DNA of 64,000 bases from Dinoroseobacter sp049800835 (GCF_049800835.1 NZ_JBNAFU010000001.1:558001-622000), one strand, 5' to 3'. Counted from the stretch's first letter, positions 35,655 through 44,649 are shown. Notes: generated by a model not told the origin, from the sequence alone. Numbers and translations: made by a program.

Positions 35655-36876
35655 TTTTCACCAGAACGGCAACATCGCGACACTGCACAATCTGCGCACG
35701 CGCTCGTTGGAAGAACTGACCTACGAGATCGAAGCCTTCTCACACACACGCAAGATCACGTTGATCCTGCCTTGCCTGTACTCCGAACTCGAAGGCCCTG
35801 CGCTGCAGAACATCCTGAACGAATTGGCACAGGTGCCGTATCTGCACCGCATTATCATCGGGCTGGACCGCGCGGACGAGGCGCAGTTCCGCCACGCGCG
35901 CGCGTTCTTTGCGCAGTTGCCGCAAACCAACGTCGTGATCTGGAACGACAGCCCGCGGATGCTGGAACTGGGCGCGCGGCTGGACGAGATGGGGTTGGCA
36001 CCGCAAGAACCCGGCAAGGGCAAGAACGTCTGGACCTGTCTGGGCTACCTGATGGCCTGCGCCGACAGCGCGGTCATGGCGATCCACGATTGCGACATCA
36101 CCACATATGAGCGCGGGATGCTGGCGCGGCTGGTTTACCCCGTGGTGAATCCGACCTTCCCGTATCAGGTGGCGAAGGGGTTCTATCCGCGTATCGGTGA
36201 CAACAAGATGAACGGCCGGGTCACGCGACTGTTGGTCAGTCCACTGCTGATTGCGTTGAAACGGGTGATCGGGGACCGCGATTACCTCGATTACTTGCGC
36301 AGCTTCCGCTATCCGCTGTCGGGCGAATTTGCCATGCGCACGGGGATCCTGCCGGACCTGCGCATCCCGTCTGACTGGGGCCTTGAGATCGGGGTTCTGT
36401 CCGAGGCCTGGCGCAATCTGGCGCCCAAGGCCGTCTGCCAGGTGGAGATCAGCGACGCCTACGATCACAAGCATCAGGACCTGAGCGAAGAGGACGCCTC
36501 CACCGGGCTGTCGCGCATGTCGACCGATATCTGCAAGTCGATCTTCCGCAAGCTGGCCGCCGATGGCACGACGTTCACGGGCAACACCTTTCGCACACTG
36601 AAAGCCACCTACTATCGCAGCGCACTGGACCTGCTGGAGGCGTATTACAACGACGCCAAGATGAACGGTCTGGCCGTGGACAGGCACCGCGAGGAGCAGT
36701 CGATCGAGCTTTTTGCAGAGAACATCATGCGCGCGGGCCAGATCTTCATCGACAAGCCGTCCGAAGCGCCCTTCATTCCGACCTGGAACCGGGTGCATGC
36801 GGCCGACCCCAGCTTCCTGACAGACTTCAAAGCCGCAGCAGCGGCCGATCTGGACGACTTTTCTCCCCAGGGGTGA
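35647..36876 (+). CDS. gpgS: Glucosyl-3-phosphoglycerate synthase-like glycosyltransferase (GT81)
   Basis: This 409-residue glycosyltransferase resembles GpgS-type enzymes that couple a nucleotide sugar to 3-phosphoglycerate. Visible features are LILPCLYSELEGPALQNIL near the start, the metal-binding DxD in MAIHDCDITTYERG, YPVVNPTFPYQVAKGFYPRI, and FRYPLSGEFAMRTGILPDL with IPSDWGLEIGVLSEAW, the conserved acceptor region. No signal peptide, so it is cytosolic. The start is a GTG at 35647 after a G-rich sequence, overlapping the phosphatase gene. The convergent gene encodes a likely glucosylglycerate phosphorylase, supporting the assignment. Confidence 0.83.
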   Translation: MADFHQNGNIATLHNLRTRSLEELTYEIEAFSHTRKITLILPCLYSELEGPALQNILNELAQVPYLHRIIIGLDRADEAQFRHARAFFAQLPQTNVVIWNDSPRMLELGARLDEMGLAPQEPGKGKNVWTCLGYLMACADSAVMAIHDCDITTYERGMLARLVYPVVNPTFPYQVAKGFYPRIGDNKMNGRVTRLLVSPLLIALKRVIGDRDYLDYLRSFRYPLSGEFAMRTGILPDLRIPSDWGLEIGVLSEAWRNLAPKAVCQVEISDAYDHKHQDLSEEDASTGLSRMSTDICKSIFRKLAADGTTFTGNTFRTLKATYYRSALDLLEAYYNDAKMNGLAVDRHREEQSIELFAENIMRAGQIFIDKPSEAPFIPTWNRVHAADPSFLTDFKAAAAADLDDFSPQG

Positions 36877-37241
36877 ACAGGTTAAACCTGACTCGCGTAA
36901 GCGGCTATCCGCTCATAAACCGAAAAGCCGCCGCGCCCGGATGGGCAGCGGCGGCTCCACTCGTATAAAGTACTTTAAAAATTCCGCTGCAACGGATACT
37001 CGCACAAATCCCACGGTCCATCACCGAACCATGGGTATCGTTAAAATGGCATTTGAGGGCGGTGTCACCAAGTACGCCCTCATTTTACAACTCACGGTAG
37101 CAACAATCGCAAGTTCTGCTGTATATTGTGGCAGAAAAGCGGCAAATGCCATCTTGTGGTTCCGTGTCGGCGCCCTGTCAGAACGCAGACCTGACCCTGA
37201 AATCGCTCGTTACGGACGGAGATTCGCGTCCCGCTGCGGGG
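36877..37241. other. 365-base convergent intergenic region, relatively AT-rich
   Basis: No reliable gene; the only plus-strand open frame starts inside a hairpin and lacks a ribosome binding site. The region holds a strong hairpin (36926-36956), a perfect 12-base palindrome TAAAGTACTTTA (36966-36977), and a GC content visibly below its neighbours. It could carry a small RNA or a long 3' untranslated region. Confidence 0.45.
36923..36956 (-). terminator. Intrinsic terminator, minus strand
   Basis: AGCCGCCGC and GCGGCGGCT form a perfect 9-base-pair stem around a 13-base loop. On the minus strand it is followed by TTTTCGGTTT; on the plus strand no T-run follows. It lies 285 bases beyond the stop of the minus-strand phosphorylase gene. 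Confidence 0.7.
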
Positions 37242-38990
37242 CTATCCCGCGCGATTGGTGATCCAACGGCACTGGTAGGGGGCCATGGGAATGTCACCGC
37301 CTTCGACGCGAATATGCTCCCCGGACAGGACATCAACCCAATCCGCGCCTTCGATCAGGTTGATCTCGTGGGGCTGGATCACCACACGCTCGTCACTGAC
37401 ATTGTGCAGCGCAAAAATGGATTGCGCCCGATCGAGGCTTTGCCGCCAGACCCCGAAAATACGCGGATCGAGCGATAGCGTGAACTGCGTGGCATTCGGG
37501 TGGAACGCGATCTGGCGGGATCGGGCGCGCAGCCGGGCGGAAAGCGCAGACAGGACCAGCGCGTGCTGGCTGTCGGGATCGTCGAGCTTTGCCTTCAACG
37601 CCGGGTATTCCCAGTTGTGCCGGTTGATCGCGCGGTTCATGCCACGCCGGGCCACCTGGTCATGGTCGTTCTGCGTGGCCAGCATGGAGTGGATGTAGAA
37701 AGCAGGAATTCCTTCGAGGGACATCACGATTGTCTGGGAGCAGATGAACCGCGCGATGTGGTAATCGTCGCGCCCTTTGAACGTGCCGCCCATTGCCTCG
37801 AAAAACGTTATGTTCAACTCATAGGGGCTTTCACCGCCATCGGGCAGCGCGCGCATGGAGACCAGCCCACCCAGATCACGCACCGTCTGGATCACGCGGG
37901 CTTTCTCCTCCTCCGGGAGCACGCCTTCGGCCGGGCGCATCCCGATCCCGTCATGTGAGGCCGAGAAATTCAGATAGGCGCAGCCAAGCTGGGCGGGCGG
38001 CATACCCCGCTGCCAGCGGTGCAGATACTCGGCAGAGCCCGACATCATTGCGTGCAGCAACAAGGGCGGCAGCGTGAAGTTGTAGACTGCGTGGGCTTCG
38101 TTCCGGTTGCCGAAATAGCTGAGGTTTTCCGCGTTCGGAACATTGGTTTCGGTCAACAGGATGATCGGTTCCTGTGCGAAATCGCACAACAGCCGCATCA
38201 GCCGGACAATCGCATGGGTCTCCGTCAGGTGGATCGATGGGGAGCCGACGACTTTCCAGATGAACGCCACCGCATCCAACCGGATGATCCGAACGCCATT
38301 GTCCACATGCAGGCGCATGATCCGCAGGAACTCAAGCAGAACTTCCGGATTTCGGAAATCCAGATCGATCTGGTCATGGCTGAAGGTGCACCAGACGTGG
38401 CGCGGCCCATTGGAGGTTTCCACCTCCTGCAAAAGCGGAGTTGTCCGGGGGCGGACGACCATGGACAGATCGTCTGCCGGGTCCGCCTCGAAAAAGAACC
38501 TGTCATAGGGCGCGTGCCCCTGCCGGTAGGCATTGAACCATGCGCCCTGGCTTGAGACATGGTTCAGCACCAGATCAGACATCAGCAGGAAATCCGCGCC
38601 AATGCGGTTGATGTCGGGCCAGTCGCCCAAGGCCGGGTTCACCGCGCGGTAGTCGGTGACGGCAAACCCGTCATCCGACGTAAACGGGAAGAATGGCAGG
38701 ATATGCACCCCGTTGACCACGCCCTGCATGTATTCCAGCAGGAAATCATGCAGAAGGTCGAGCGGCTTGTGCGTGCCATCGACAATCGAATTGCCATAGG
38801 TGATGAGCAACGCGTCCTTTTCCGACCACAGGTTGTTGCCGGGCGCGCGCGGGCGCTTGCGGCGCGGGGTTTCTTCGGGGAAGAACGCCTCGATCACCTG
38901 GGAGGCCAGAATATCGGCATTCATCTCGGGATAGATCTGGGCCAGAAACTCGGAAACGCGCTGGCTGAGGGAGGTGACAGGCTTGGTCAT
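37242..38990 (-). CDS. GH13 subfamily 18 phosphorylase, probably glucosylglycerate phosphorylase
   Basis: This 582-residue protein is a sucrose-phosphorylase-type GH13 enzyme. The (beta/alpha)8 barrel shows GVHILPFFPFTSDDGFAVTD, DLVLNHVSSQGAWF, the nucleophile Asp in RIIRLDAVAFIWK, the acid/base Glu in ILLTETNVP and the transition-state pair in NFSASHDGIG. GH13_18 includes sucrose, glucosylglycerol and glucosylglycerate phosphorylases. Because the convergent genes look like glucosylglycerate synthesis genes, I favour reversible phosphorolysis of glucosylglycerate to glucose-1-phosphate and glycerate. Sucrose phosphorylase remains possible; the family is sure, the substrate is inference. Confidence 0.85.
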   Translation of the reverse strand: MTKPVTSLSQRVSEFLAQIYPEMNADILASQVIEAFFPEETPRRKRPRAPGNNLWSEKDALLITYGNSIVDGTHKPLDLLHDFLLEYMQGVVNGVHILPFFPFTSDDGFAVTDYRAVNPALGDWPDINRIGADFLLMSDLVLNHVSSQGAWFNAYRQGHAPYDRFFFEADPADDLSMVVRPRTTPLLQEVETSNGPRHVWCTFSHDQIDLDFRNPEVLLEFLRIMRLHVDNGVRIIRLDAVAFIWKVVGSPSIHLTETHAIVRLMRLLCDFAQEPIILLTETNVPNAENLSYFGNRNEAHAVYNFTLPPLLLHAMMSGSAEYLHRWQRGMPPAQLGCAYLNFSASHDGIGMRPAEGVLPEEEKARVIQTVRDLGGLVSMRALPDGGESPYELNITFFEAMGGTFKGRDDYHIARFICSQTIVMSLEGIPAFYIHSMLATQNDHDQVARRGMNRAINRHNWEYPALKAKLDDPDSQHALVLSALSARLRARSRQIAFHPNATQFTLSLDPRIFGVWRQSLDRAQSIFALHNVSDERVVIQPHEINLIEGADWVDVLSGEHIRVEGGDIPMAPYQCRWITNRAG

Positions 38991-39129
38991 TCAGGCGGAC
39001 TCATTTCCGTGCACGGGGGGCCGAGGCCCGTGCGACTCGGGACTTGGGGCGTAAACCCCACCCGCTTAGGAAAAAACCGGGACTGAGAAAAGAGGATCGC
39101 GGTCGATTGGGGACGAAAGGAGCACAGAA

Positions 39130-39600
39130 ATGAGCAAGAGCCTGAAAAGGGTGCGCGCCGCGCTGCAATCGGCCGGGCTGAAGGACACCGTGCTGGAAAT
39201 GCCGTCCGAGACGCGGACCGCAGCCCAGGCGGCCGACGCGGCGGGCTGCACGATCGATCAGATTGCCAAGTCGATCATGTTCCGTTGTGCCGCGACAGGT
39301 ACAGCGATCCTGTTCGTCACCGCAGGAGGAAATCAGGTGGACGCCGCCAAGGCCAGCGCGTTCGCCGGCAGCCCCCTGGGCAAGGCGGATGCCGCCCTGA
39401 TCCGTGCCCAGACCGGATTTGCCATTGGCGGAGTGGCCCCCATCGGGCACCTGACACCGCCGCGCGCGTGGTTCGACCCGCGTCTGTTGGAGTTCGACCT
39501 GATCTACGGCGCCGCCGGCACGCCCAGACATATCTTCGGAATTGCCCCGGAAACACTTCGCAGCCTGGCACGAGCGGAGCTTGCGTCGTTTACCGTCTAG
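39130..39600 (+). CDS. YbaK/EbsC-type aminoacyl-tRNA deacylase
   Basis: This 156-residue single-domain protein belongs to the YbaK/ProX editing fold: TAAQAADAAGCTIDQIAKSI, the catalytic-Lys region VDAAKASAFAGS, the GGVAPIGHL loop and the terminal YGAAGTPRHIFGIAPETL. Family members hydrolyse misacylated tRNA such as Cys- or Ala-tRNA-Pro, correcting prolyl-tRNA synthetase errors. AAAGGAG lies 8 bases before the ATG. It is transcribed away from the phosphorylase gene. Confidence 0.9.
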   Translation: MSKSLKRVRAALQSAGLKDTVLEMPSETRTAAQAADAAGCTIDQIAKSIMFRCAATGTAILFVTAGGNQVDAAKASAFAGSPLGKADAALIRAQTGFAIGGVAPIGHLTPPRAWFDPRLLEFDLIYGAAGTPRHIFGIAPETLRSLARAELASFTV

Positions 39601-39784
39601 CGGCGGGGTGGGATGCTCATGCCGGGCCAGAGGGTCGTGCATCATGGTCAATATGGTGGAAACGACCGGAACCGTTTCGTGCATCGCGACCAATGCGCCA
39701 CAATTATGCCTCTGAAATAACGCATTAATTTTGCCGACTTCGATACACCTGTGCTACTGTTCCGGCTCTTTCAGGAGACGCTCC

Positions 39785-41488
39785 ATGACCCCGCTGATTT
39801 CGCCAAAGTCGCTTACGTCCATTTTTACTGCCGCTGCACTTGCGCTTGGGACAGTATCAGTTGCGACGATTACGCTGGCCCCGGATGCGGCCTTTGCCAA
39901 GAATGACAAGGGCAACGGAAATGGTAACGGCGGAGGTCGCGGTGGCGGAAGTGACAAATCCGACCGCGGCGGAAAAGGACATGATAAGGCGGAGCGCGGG
40001 AGCGGCAAGTCCGGCGGCAGCAAAGGCAACGGGAACCGGAGTGCGAAAGCGAACGGGAAACATGACCCGGCTGGGGCGTGGCGTGAGCTGAAAAAGGAAT
40101 TCAAGAAAAACGGATCTTCGAACGCATCGCGGAACACCAAGGGTCCGAAAACGCTGGCGGAGGCCGGGCGGCAGTTTCAAAAGGACCTGAAGTCGCTCTT
40201 CACCGGCACGACCGACACGCAAAGGCCGAAACGCGCGACCGTCAAACGCGCCACTTTGGTCGACACATCGCCCCGCCCTGCTCCGCGCTTCACGCGCGTA
40301 CGTGGTGCGCCGGAGGGTAACCTACCCAAGGACAGGGTGCGGACGCGCGACCCGCTGGTTTCAGCGATTACGGACCCTGGCGGGTCCCCCAAGCTGCGCA
40401 ACCTGAGCGCTTCCGGAGCCGCGGCGGCAGCATTCGCAAACGCGTCGGCGAACAGCAATGTCGGCAAGATCGCGACCTATCAAACAGCGGCCTCGGAATA
40501 CTACGCGCTGCGCGACGAACTGGCCGAAGCCCGCCGCGAGCTGAGGGCGTTCAACGGCGCTTACGAAGGACGTACCAGCGCCGAAATCGAAATCGATATT
40601 GCGAGCCTTGATCCGACGACGCCCGAGTATGCCGAGACTTTGGCCACGCTTGAGGATGAACTAGCAAGGGCAGAAACCTTTGAGACGGAACGTCAGGACC
40701 TCAAGGAAGACGTGATCGACCTGCGGCGAGAGACATATGATGCGCTGGAGAGCGCTGAGACCGCTTTCTTCGATGCCTCCAAGGGGCGCGAACTGACACC
40801 AGACGCCTTGGGTGATTTTCATGACAACCTTGGCCTGCCCGACCCGACTGCGTCGCGCGCATACAATGACCCCAATCTGACAGAGCCCCAGCGGCGCGAC
40901 ATGCTCGTGGCGCCCGGATCGGAGGGCACAGTCGCCTCTGCGCGCACGCAGGGAGCGCGCTCGAAAGACCGATTGCGCGATCCGTTGGTGGCGGCGATTA
41001 CCGCTCCGGACGGATCAGACAAGTTGCGTAATCTGAATGCATCTCGCGCCGCCGCCGCTGCGTTTGCCAACGCCTCTCCGAATAGCAACGTCGGCAAGAT
41101 CGCCACGTATCAGGAGGCGGCCACAGAGTACTACGATACGCGCGAAGACCTGATGGACGCGCGGAGCGCGTTGCGCGACTTCGATCAAAGCTATGACGGG
41201 CGGGGCAGTGATGAAGTGCTGCAAGATATCGCTGATCTCGATCCGACAATCCCGGGTTACGAGGAAACGCTGTCAGCACTGGAGCAGGAACTGGCCGTCG
41301 CGGAAGCCTTCGAAGACGAACGCGACGGGCTGCTGGACGGGGTGAGAGACGTGCGCCGAGACTTCTTGATTGCAGGCAAGGAGGCCGAAGCCGCGTTTTT
41401 TGACGCGTCCAAGGGTGGCGCACTGACGGTTTCTGCGCTCAACGATCTGCACGCAAATTTGGGGCTGCCGACCGCCGCGGACCGCTAG
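39785..41488 (+). CDS. Secreted protein with a Gly/Lys-rich segment and a duplicated domain
   Basis: This 567-residue protein has a signal peptide (cleavage after AFA near residue 37), then a low-complexity Gly/Asn/Lys/Ser stretch to about residue 95. A helical region around residues 100-140 follows. Two copies of a 165-residue module make up most of the rest, at about residues 186-352 and 394-562. Each starts with DPLVxAIT, includes AAAAFANASxNSNVGKIATY, a long charged helical segment (LDPTxPxYxETLxxLExELA), and ends FFDASKGxxLT...LGLP. I know no named family. AGGAG precedes the ATG at 39785. The modules are probably extracellular or periplasmic helical bundles. Confidence 0.8.
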   Translation: MTPLISPKSLTSIFTAAALALGTVSVATITLAPDAAFAKNDKGNGNGNGGGRGGGSDKSDRGGKGHDKAERGSGKSGGSKGNGNRSAKANGKHDPAGAWRELKKEFKKNGSSNASRNTKGPKTLAEAGRQFQKDLKSLFTGTTDTQRPKRATVKRATLVDTSPRPAPRFTRVRGAPEGNLPKDRVRTRDPLVSAITDPGGSPKLRNLSASGAAAAAFANASANSNVGKIATYQTAASEYYALRDELAEARRELRAFNGAYEGRTSAEIEIDIASLDPTTPEYAETLATLEDELARAETFETERQDLKEDVIDLRRETYDALESAETAFFDASKGRELTPDALGDFHDNLGLPDPTASRAYNDPNLTEPQRRDMLVAPGSEGTVASARTQGARSKDRLRDPLVAAITAPDGSDKLRNLNASRAAAAAFANASPNSNVGKIATYQEAATEYYDTREDLMDARSALRDFDQSYDGRGSDEVLQDIADLDPTIPGYEETLSALEQELAVAEAFEDERDGLLDGVRDVRRDFLIAGKEAEAAFFDASKGGALTVSALNDLHANLGLPTAADR

Positions 41489-41625
41489 TCTGCGCAAGTG
41501 CATCGGTGGCATTCCGCTCGGAGGGATGCGGCCCGCTACAGGCAACACAAGATACAAACCACAACCAAGCCGGTCGCGACCCGCGGGTACGGAGCGCATA
41601 AAGTAAATCTTTTTTACATTGACCC

Positions 41626-41653
41626 CTTGTGTGGCCGGATTGACGCCCCATCT
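41626..41653 (+). promoter_or_regulatory. Possible sigma-32-type promoter of the DUF2852 gene
   Basis: CTTG (41626-41629) and CCCCATCT (41646-41653) are separated by 16 bases, close to the heat-shock promoter pattern CTTGAA-N13-17-CCCCATnT. The distance to the ATG at 41705 is suitable. The -35 lacks the final AA, so this is tentative. Confidence 0.4.
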
Positions 41654-41704
41654 GATGTGATGTGAAACGAATTCACATTCATTGAAACGCACATGGAGCA
41701 CCAA

Positions 41705-42100
41705 ATGTCATCCGTCGCCACCTGGCCCACGCAAGCCGAAACATGGCTCGACAGCAAAGGCAAACCTGCCTGGATTATCGCCATGGTTCTCGGCTTTATT
41801 TTCTTCTGGCCGATTGGCCTCGCCCTTCTCTTCTACATGATCTGGAGCAAACGCATGTTCAGTTGTTCGTCGACCCGCAGCCGCCATATGGACAAGGCCA
41901 TCGGCTTCAAATCCTCCGGCAACACCGCGTTCGATGCCTACAAGGCGGACACGCTGCGCCGGCTGCAGGACGAGCAGCACGCGTTCGAGGCGTTTCTGGA
42001 ACGTCTGCGTGCGGCCAAGGACAAGTCCGAGTTCGACCAGTTCATGGAGGACCGGGCGAAGTCCGCGAAAGCCGAAGGTGACAAGCCCGCCGAGGCATAA
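41705..42100 (+). CDS. DUF2852 family membrane protein
   Basis: This 131-residue protein has one membrane helix (PAWIIAMVLGFIFFWPIGLALLF, cut to its core here) after a short N-terminus, then a basic juxtamembrane stretch (WSKRMFSC) and a charged helical cytoplasmic tail (FDAYKADTLRRLQDEQHAF). These are DUF2852 features; function unknown, restricted mainly to alphaproteobacteria. The ATG at 41705 is preferred to the one at 41693 because GGAG lies 6 bases before it. A terminator hairpin follows at 42122. Confidence 0.85.
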   Translation: MSSVATWPTQAETWLDSKGKPAWIIAMVLGFIFFWPIGLALLFYMIWSKRMFSCSSTRSRHMDKAIGFKSSGNTAFDAYKADTLRRLQDEQHAFEAFLERLRAAKDKSEFDQFMEDRAKSAKAEGDKPAEA

Positions 42101-42121
42101 TCCGCCCATCCAATATCGTTG

Positions 42122-42149
42122 GCCGCCCCAAACGGGGCGGCTATAATTT
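42122..42149 (+). terminator. Terminator after the DUF2852 gene
   Basis: A perfect 8-base-pair GC stem (GCCGCCCC with GGGGCGGC) closes an AAAC loop and is followed by TATAATTTGTT. It lies 21 bases past the stop. Confidence 0.65.
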
Positions 42150-42178
42150 GTTCCACGACCTGCACCGCCCGAGAGACC

Positions 42179-42628
42179 ATGACCCAGACAACCGCCCTCC
42201 CCGACCCGTATACCCATGCCGATCTGTATCGGGATGTCCCCACCAAGCGGCTTGTCGCCTGGGGCGTGGACCTGCTGGCCATTCTGGCGATGACAGTCGT
42301 GCTTGTTCCCTTCACCTTCTTCACCGCGCTCTTCTATCTGCCGTTTCTGGCGATGATGGTCAGCTTTCTCTATCGCTGGGTGACGATTGCCCGGGGATCG
42401 GCAACGTGGGGCATGCGGTTCACCGCAATCGAACTGCGCGCGGCGGATGGCGGGCGGATGGATGCCAGTCAGGCGTTTCTGCACACGCTTGGCTACCACA
42501 TCAGCCTTGCAGTTTTCCCGCTGCAACTTGTGTCAATTGCCCTGATGCTGATGAGCGAACGCAAGCAGGGACTGACCGACCACGTGCTGGGCACGGCGGC
42601 ACTGAACCGTGCAGCCAGCCCGGCCTAG
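42179..42628 (+). CDS. RDD family membrane protein
   Basis: This 149-residue protein carries an RDD-type pattern: DVPTKRLVAWGVDLLAILAM (R...D at the start of helix 1), a second helix pair (FFTALFYLPFLAMMVSFLY), then the ATWGMRFTAIELRAADGGR loop and a third helix before ERKQGLTDHVLGT. RDD proteins are small membrane proteins of mostly unknown role, some linked to ion or proton antiport. It is convergent with the barrel-protein gene. Confidence 0.87.
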   Translation: MTQTTALPDPYTHADLYRDVPTKRLVAWGVDLLAILAMTVVLVPFTFFTALFYLPFLAMMVSFLYRWVTIARGSATWGMRFTAIELRAADGGRMDASQAFLHTLGYHISLAVFPLQLVSIALMLMSERKQGLTDHVLGTAALNRAASPA

Positions 42629-42638
42629 TTCAGCCTGC

Positions 42639-43613
42639 CTAGAAGGAAATGCCGAGGCCGACCCCCCAGCCTCGGTAATCCTGGCCGAAGTAGTACCGCG
42701 CCATCAGGCGCGCTCGGGTTGTCCAGATGAGCCGTGTGTCGGACACATCGAGCTCCAGCCCCGCACCAATACCTGCAAGCCACTCGATCCCGGGAAAGAC
42801 TGTCGGCCCGCCATCGTAAAGCCCCAGTGATCCGTCAACGACCCAGCGTACCGGTTGGCCGAACGCCCGCCAGTCGCGGATCGGTTCACGGTAACGGGTC
42901 CAGAAGCTGGCTACCGATGCATCCGAGGACGCATCGACGTCGGAGGAACTGCCGACAGTCTCGATCTGGAGATGCGTAAACCGACCGGACAGCTCGAATT
43001 CATATGCCTCTGTCTTTTTCTCGTAAAGGCCGGACAGTGAGGCCCCGTAGCCTGCGGCAGTCAGCCCGCCATTCACCAGAAAACCCACGTCACGATCAAG
43101 TTTGTTCCCGACAAAGAGCGCACCCAGTTCAAGATCGCTGACGATGCGGCCGAAGGTCAGGTGTGCCATGGGACGGATCGTGAAGTTCTCCGTAATGTCG
43201 AAATCCCACCCGACACCACCGGTCAGCGCAACCGCGTTCCAGCGCGCGCGGATGTTCGCGCTGTCGGTGCCATTGGAAAAGACGAAGATCGGGTCATAGC
43301 GCTGGTACCCGGCGAAGCCTTCGAGATAGAGAGGGAAATCCTCGCTCACCCGAAACCCGCCACCGGTCTGCACGCTGAGCAGATCCGTCGTACCCCCGGT
43401 GCCGTCGAGGGAAATCGTGGAGGCCGCGTCGTTCGGTACGGCTATCAGTCCGAAGAGCGCAAGCGCCTCGGAGGCCTTCTCCTCCACCTGGCTGCCAAGG
43501 ACGTTGACCTCAGGCGGTTGCGCGCGGGCAGGCGCGCCGAGCAAGAGCGCAATGGCCACCGTCATGCCGCCGCACAGGTGCACCCGTCGTCCCGAACCGT
43601 TCACAGACTTCAT
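42639..43613 (-). CDS. Outer-membrane beta-barrel protein (autotransporter-like)
   Basis: This protein of about 324 residues has a signal peptide (MTVAIALLLGAPARA with a short basic leader) and then alternating hydrophobic/polar strands with many aromatic ends. It finishes WGVGLGISF, a C-terminal aromatic residue typical of barrels inserted by BamA. Strand-like segments such as LYLEGFAGYQRYDPIFVF and FTIRPMAHLTFGRIV recur. No passenger domain is apparent. I chose the ATG at 43613; another ATG at 43655 would lengthen the basic leader. Ligand and role are not evident. Confidence 0.72.
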   Translation of the reverse strand: MKSVNGSGRRVHLCGGMTVAIALLLGAPARAQPPEVNVLGSQVEEKASEALALFGLIAVPNDAASTISLDGTGGTTDLLSVQTGGGFRVSEDFPLYLEGFAGYQRYDPIFVFSNGTDSANIRARWNAVALTGGVGWDFDITENFTIRPMAHLTFGRIVSDLELGALFVGNKLDRDVGFLVNGGLTAAGYGASLSGLYEKKTEAYEFELSGRFTHLQIETVGSSSDVDASSDASVASFWTRYREPIRDWRAFGQPVRWVVDGSLGLYDGGPTVFPGIEWLAGIGAGLELDVSDTRLIWTTRARLMARYYFGQDYRGWGVGLGISF

Positions 43614-43787
43614 CACTGTCCCGCAATCGCACCCGGTCTTGAGCCGGGCTGTCATTGCCGGGCACCGTGCTCAGAATGGGGCGCGTCGGTCAAGCGACGC
43701 GCGGCGTGGCAATTCAACCGGCAAACGGGGTTGGCGGACGCGATTTGGCTTGTTACCGTCCTGTCAAACGCATTCTGTATAGGTGAT

Positions 43788-44642
43788 ATGCGCCATACTC
43801 TTCCGATAGCGCCGCAATTCTACGTGACGGCTCCGCAGCCTTGCCCCTACCTTGAAGGGCGCATGGAGCGGAAGCTTTTCACTGCATTGCAAGGCGAATA
43901 CGCCGAAACTCTGAACGACTCCTTGTCGAAACAGGGCTTTCGCCGGTCCCAGAACGTGCTCTATCGGCCGTCCTGCGCGGAGTGCATGGCGTGCCTGTCG
44001 GCACGGATAAACGTCGCGGAGTTCACGGCGAATCGCAGCCAGCGTCGGACACGAAATCGCAACAATCACCTCATCCGGGAGGCGACCTCTCCCTGGGCGA
44101 CGGAAGATCAGTATGCGCTGTTCCGGAAATACCTCGACAGTCGCCATGCCGATGGCGGGATGGCCGACATGGACATCTTCGAGTTCGCCGCGATGATCGA
44201 GGAAACACCGGTGCGCTCGCGCGTGATCGAATATGTGGAACCGGGCAGCGATGCCGCCACTCGGCGCGCGGACCGTGCGCTGGCAGGCGTGTGCCTGACG
44301 GACGTCCTCGATGACGGGCTGTCGATGGTGTATTCGTTCTATGATCCGGACATGCATGCCAATTCGCTTGGCACTTACATGATCCTCGATCATGTGGAGA
44401 TCGCGCGGGAGGCAAAGCTGCCTTACGTCTATCTGGGTTACTGGGTGCCCGGCAGCCCGAAAATGGGCTACAAGGCGAGCTTCTCGGGGCTTGAGATTTA
44501 CAAGGGCGGTGCGTGGCAGCCGATTGGTGATCCGGCCGACCACGAGGAAGAAACCCATCCCCTCTCGGTCGATCCGATTGCCGAACAGGTCGCAAAGATC
44601 ACCCTGCCCGACAGCCTGCCGACCTCCGACCGCAAGCGCTGA
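43788..44642 (+). CDS. bpt: Aspartate/glutamate leucyltransferase (N-end rule)
   Basis: This 284-residue transferase adds Leu from Leu-tRNA to N-terminal Asp or Glu, marking proteins for ClpAP. Conserved motifs: FYVTAPQPCPYLEGRMERKL, the zinc/structural CAECMACLSARI, RTRNRNNHL, the GVCLTDVLDDGLSMVYSFYD core and YLGYWVPGSPKMGYKASF. These match the bacterial Bpt branch of the arginyltransferase fold. AGGTG lies 6 bases before the ATG. It is convergent with dctD, 8 bases apart. Confidence 0.93.
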   Translation: MRHTLPIAPQFYVTAPQPCPYLEGRMERKLFTALQGEYAETLNDSLSKQGFRRSQNVLYRPSCAECMACLSARINVAEFTANRSQRRTRNRNNHLIREATSPWATEDQYALFRKYLDSRHADGGMADMDIFEFAAMIEETPVRSRVIEYVEPGSDAATRRADRALAGVCLTDVLDDGLSMVYSFYDPDMHANSLGTYMILDHVEIAREAKLPYVYLGYWVPGSPKMGYKASFSGLEIYKGGAWQPIGDPADHEEETHPLSVDPIAEQVAKITLPDSLPTSDRKR

Positions 44643-44649
44643 GCCCGAG

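Noticed and set aside
36941..37261. Open frame of 106 codons in the convergent gap
   Set aside because: Its start lies in a hairpin, there is no Shine-Dalgarno, and it runs into the phosphorylase gene on the other strand.
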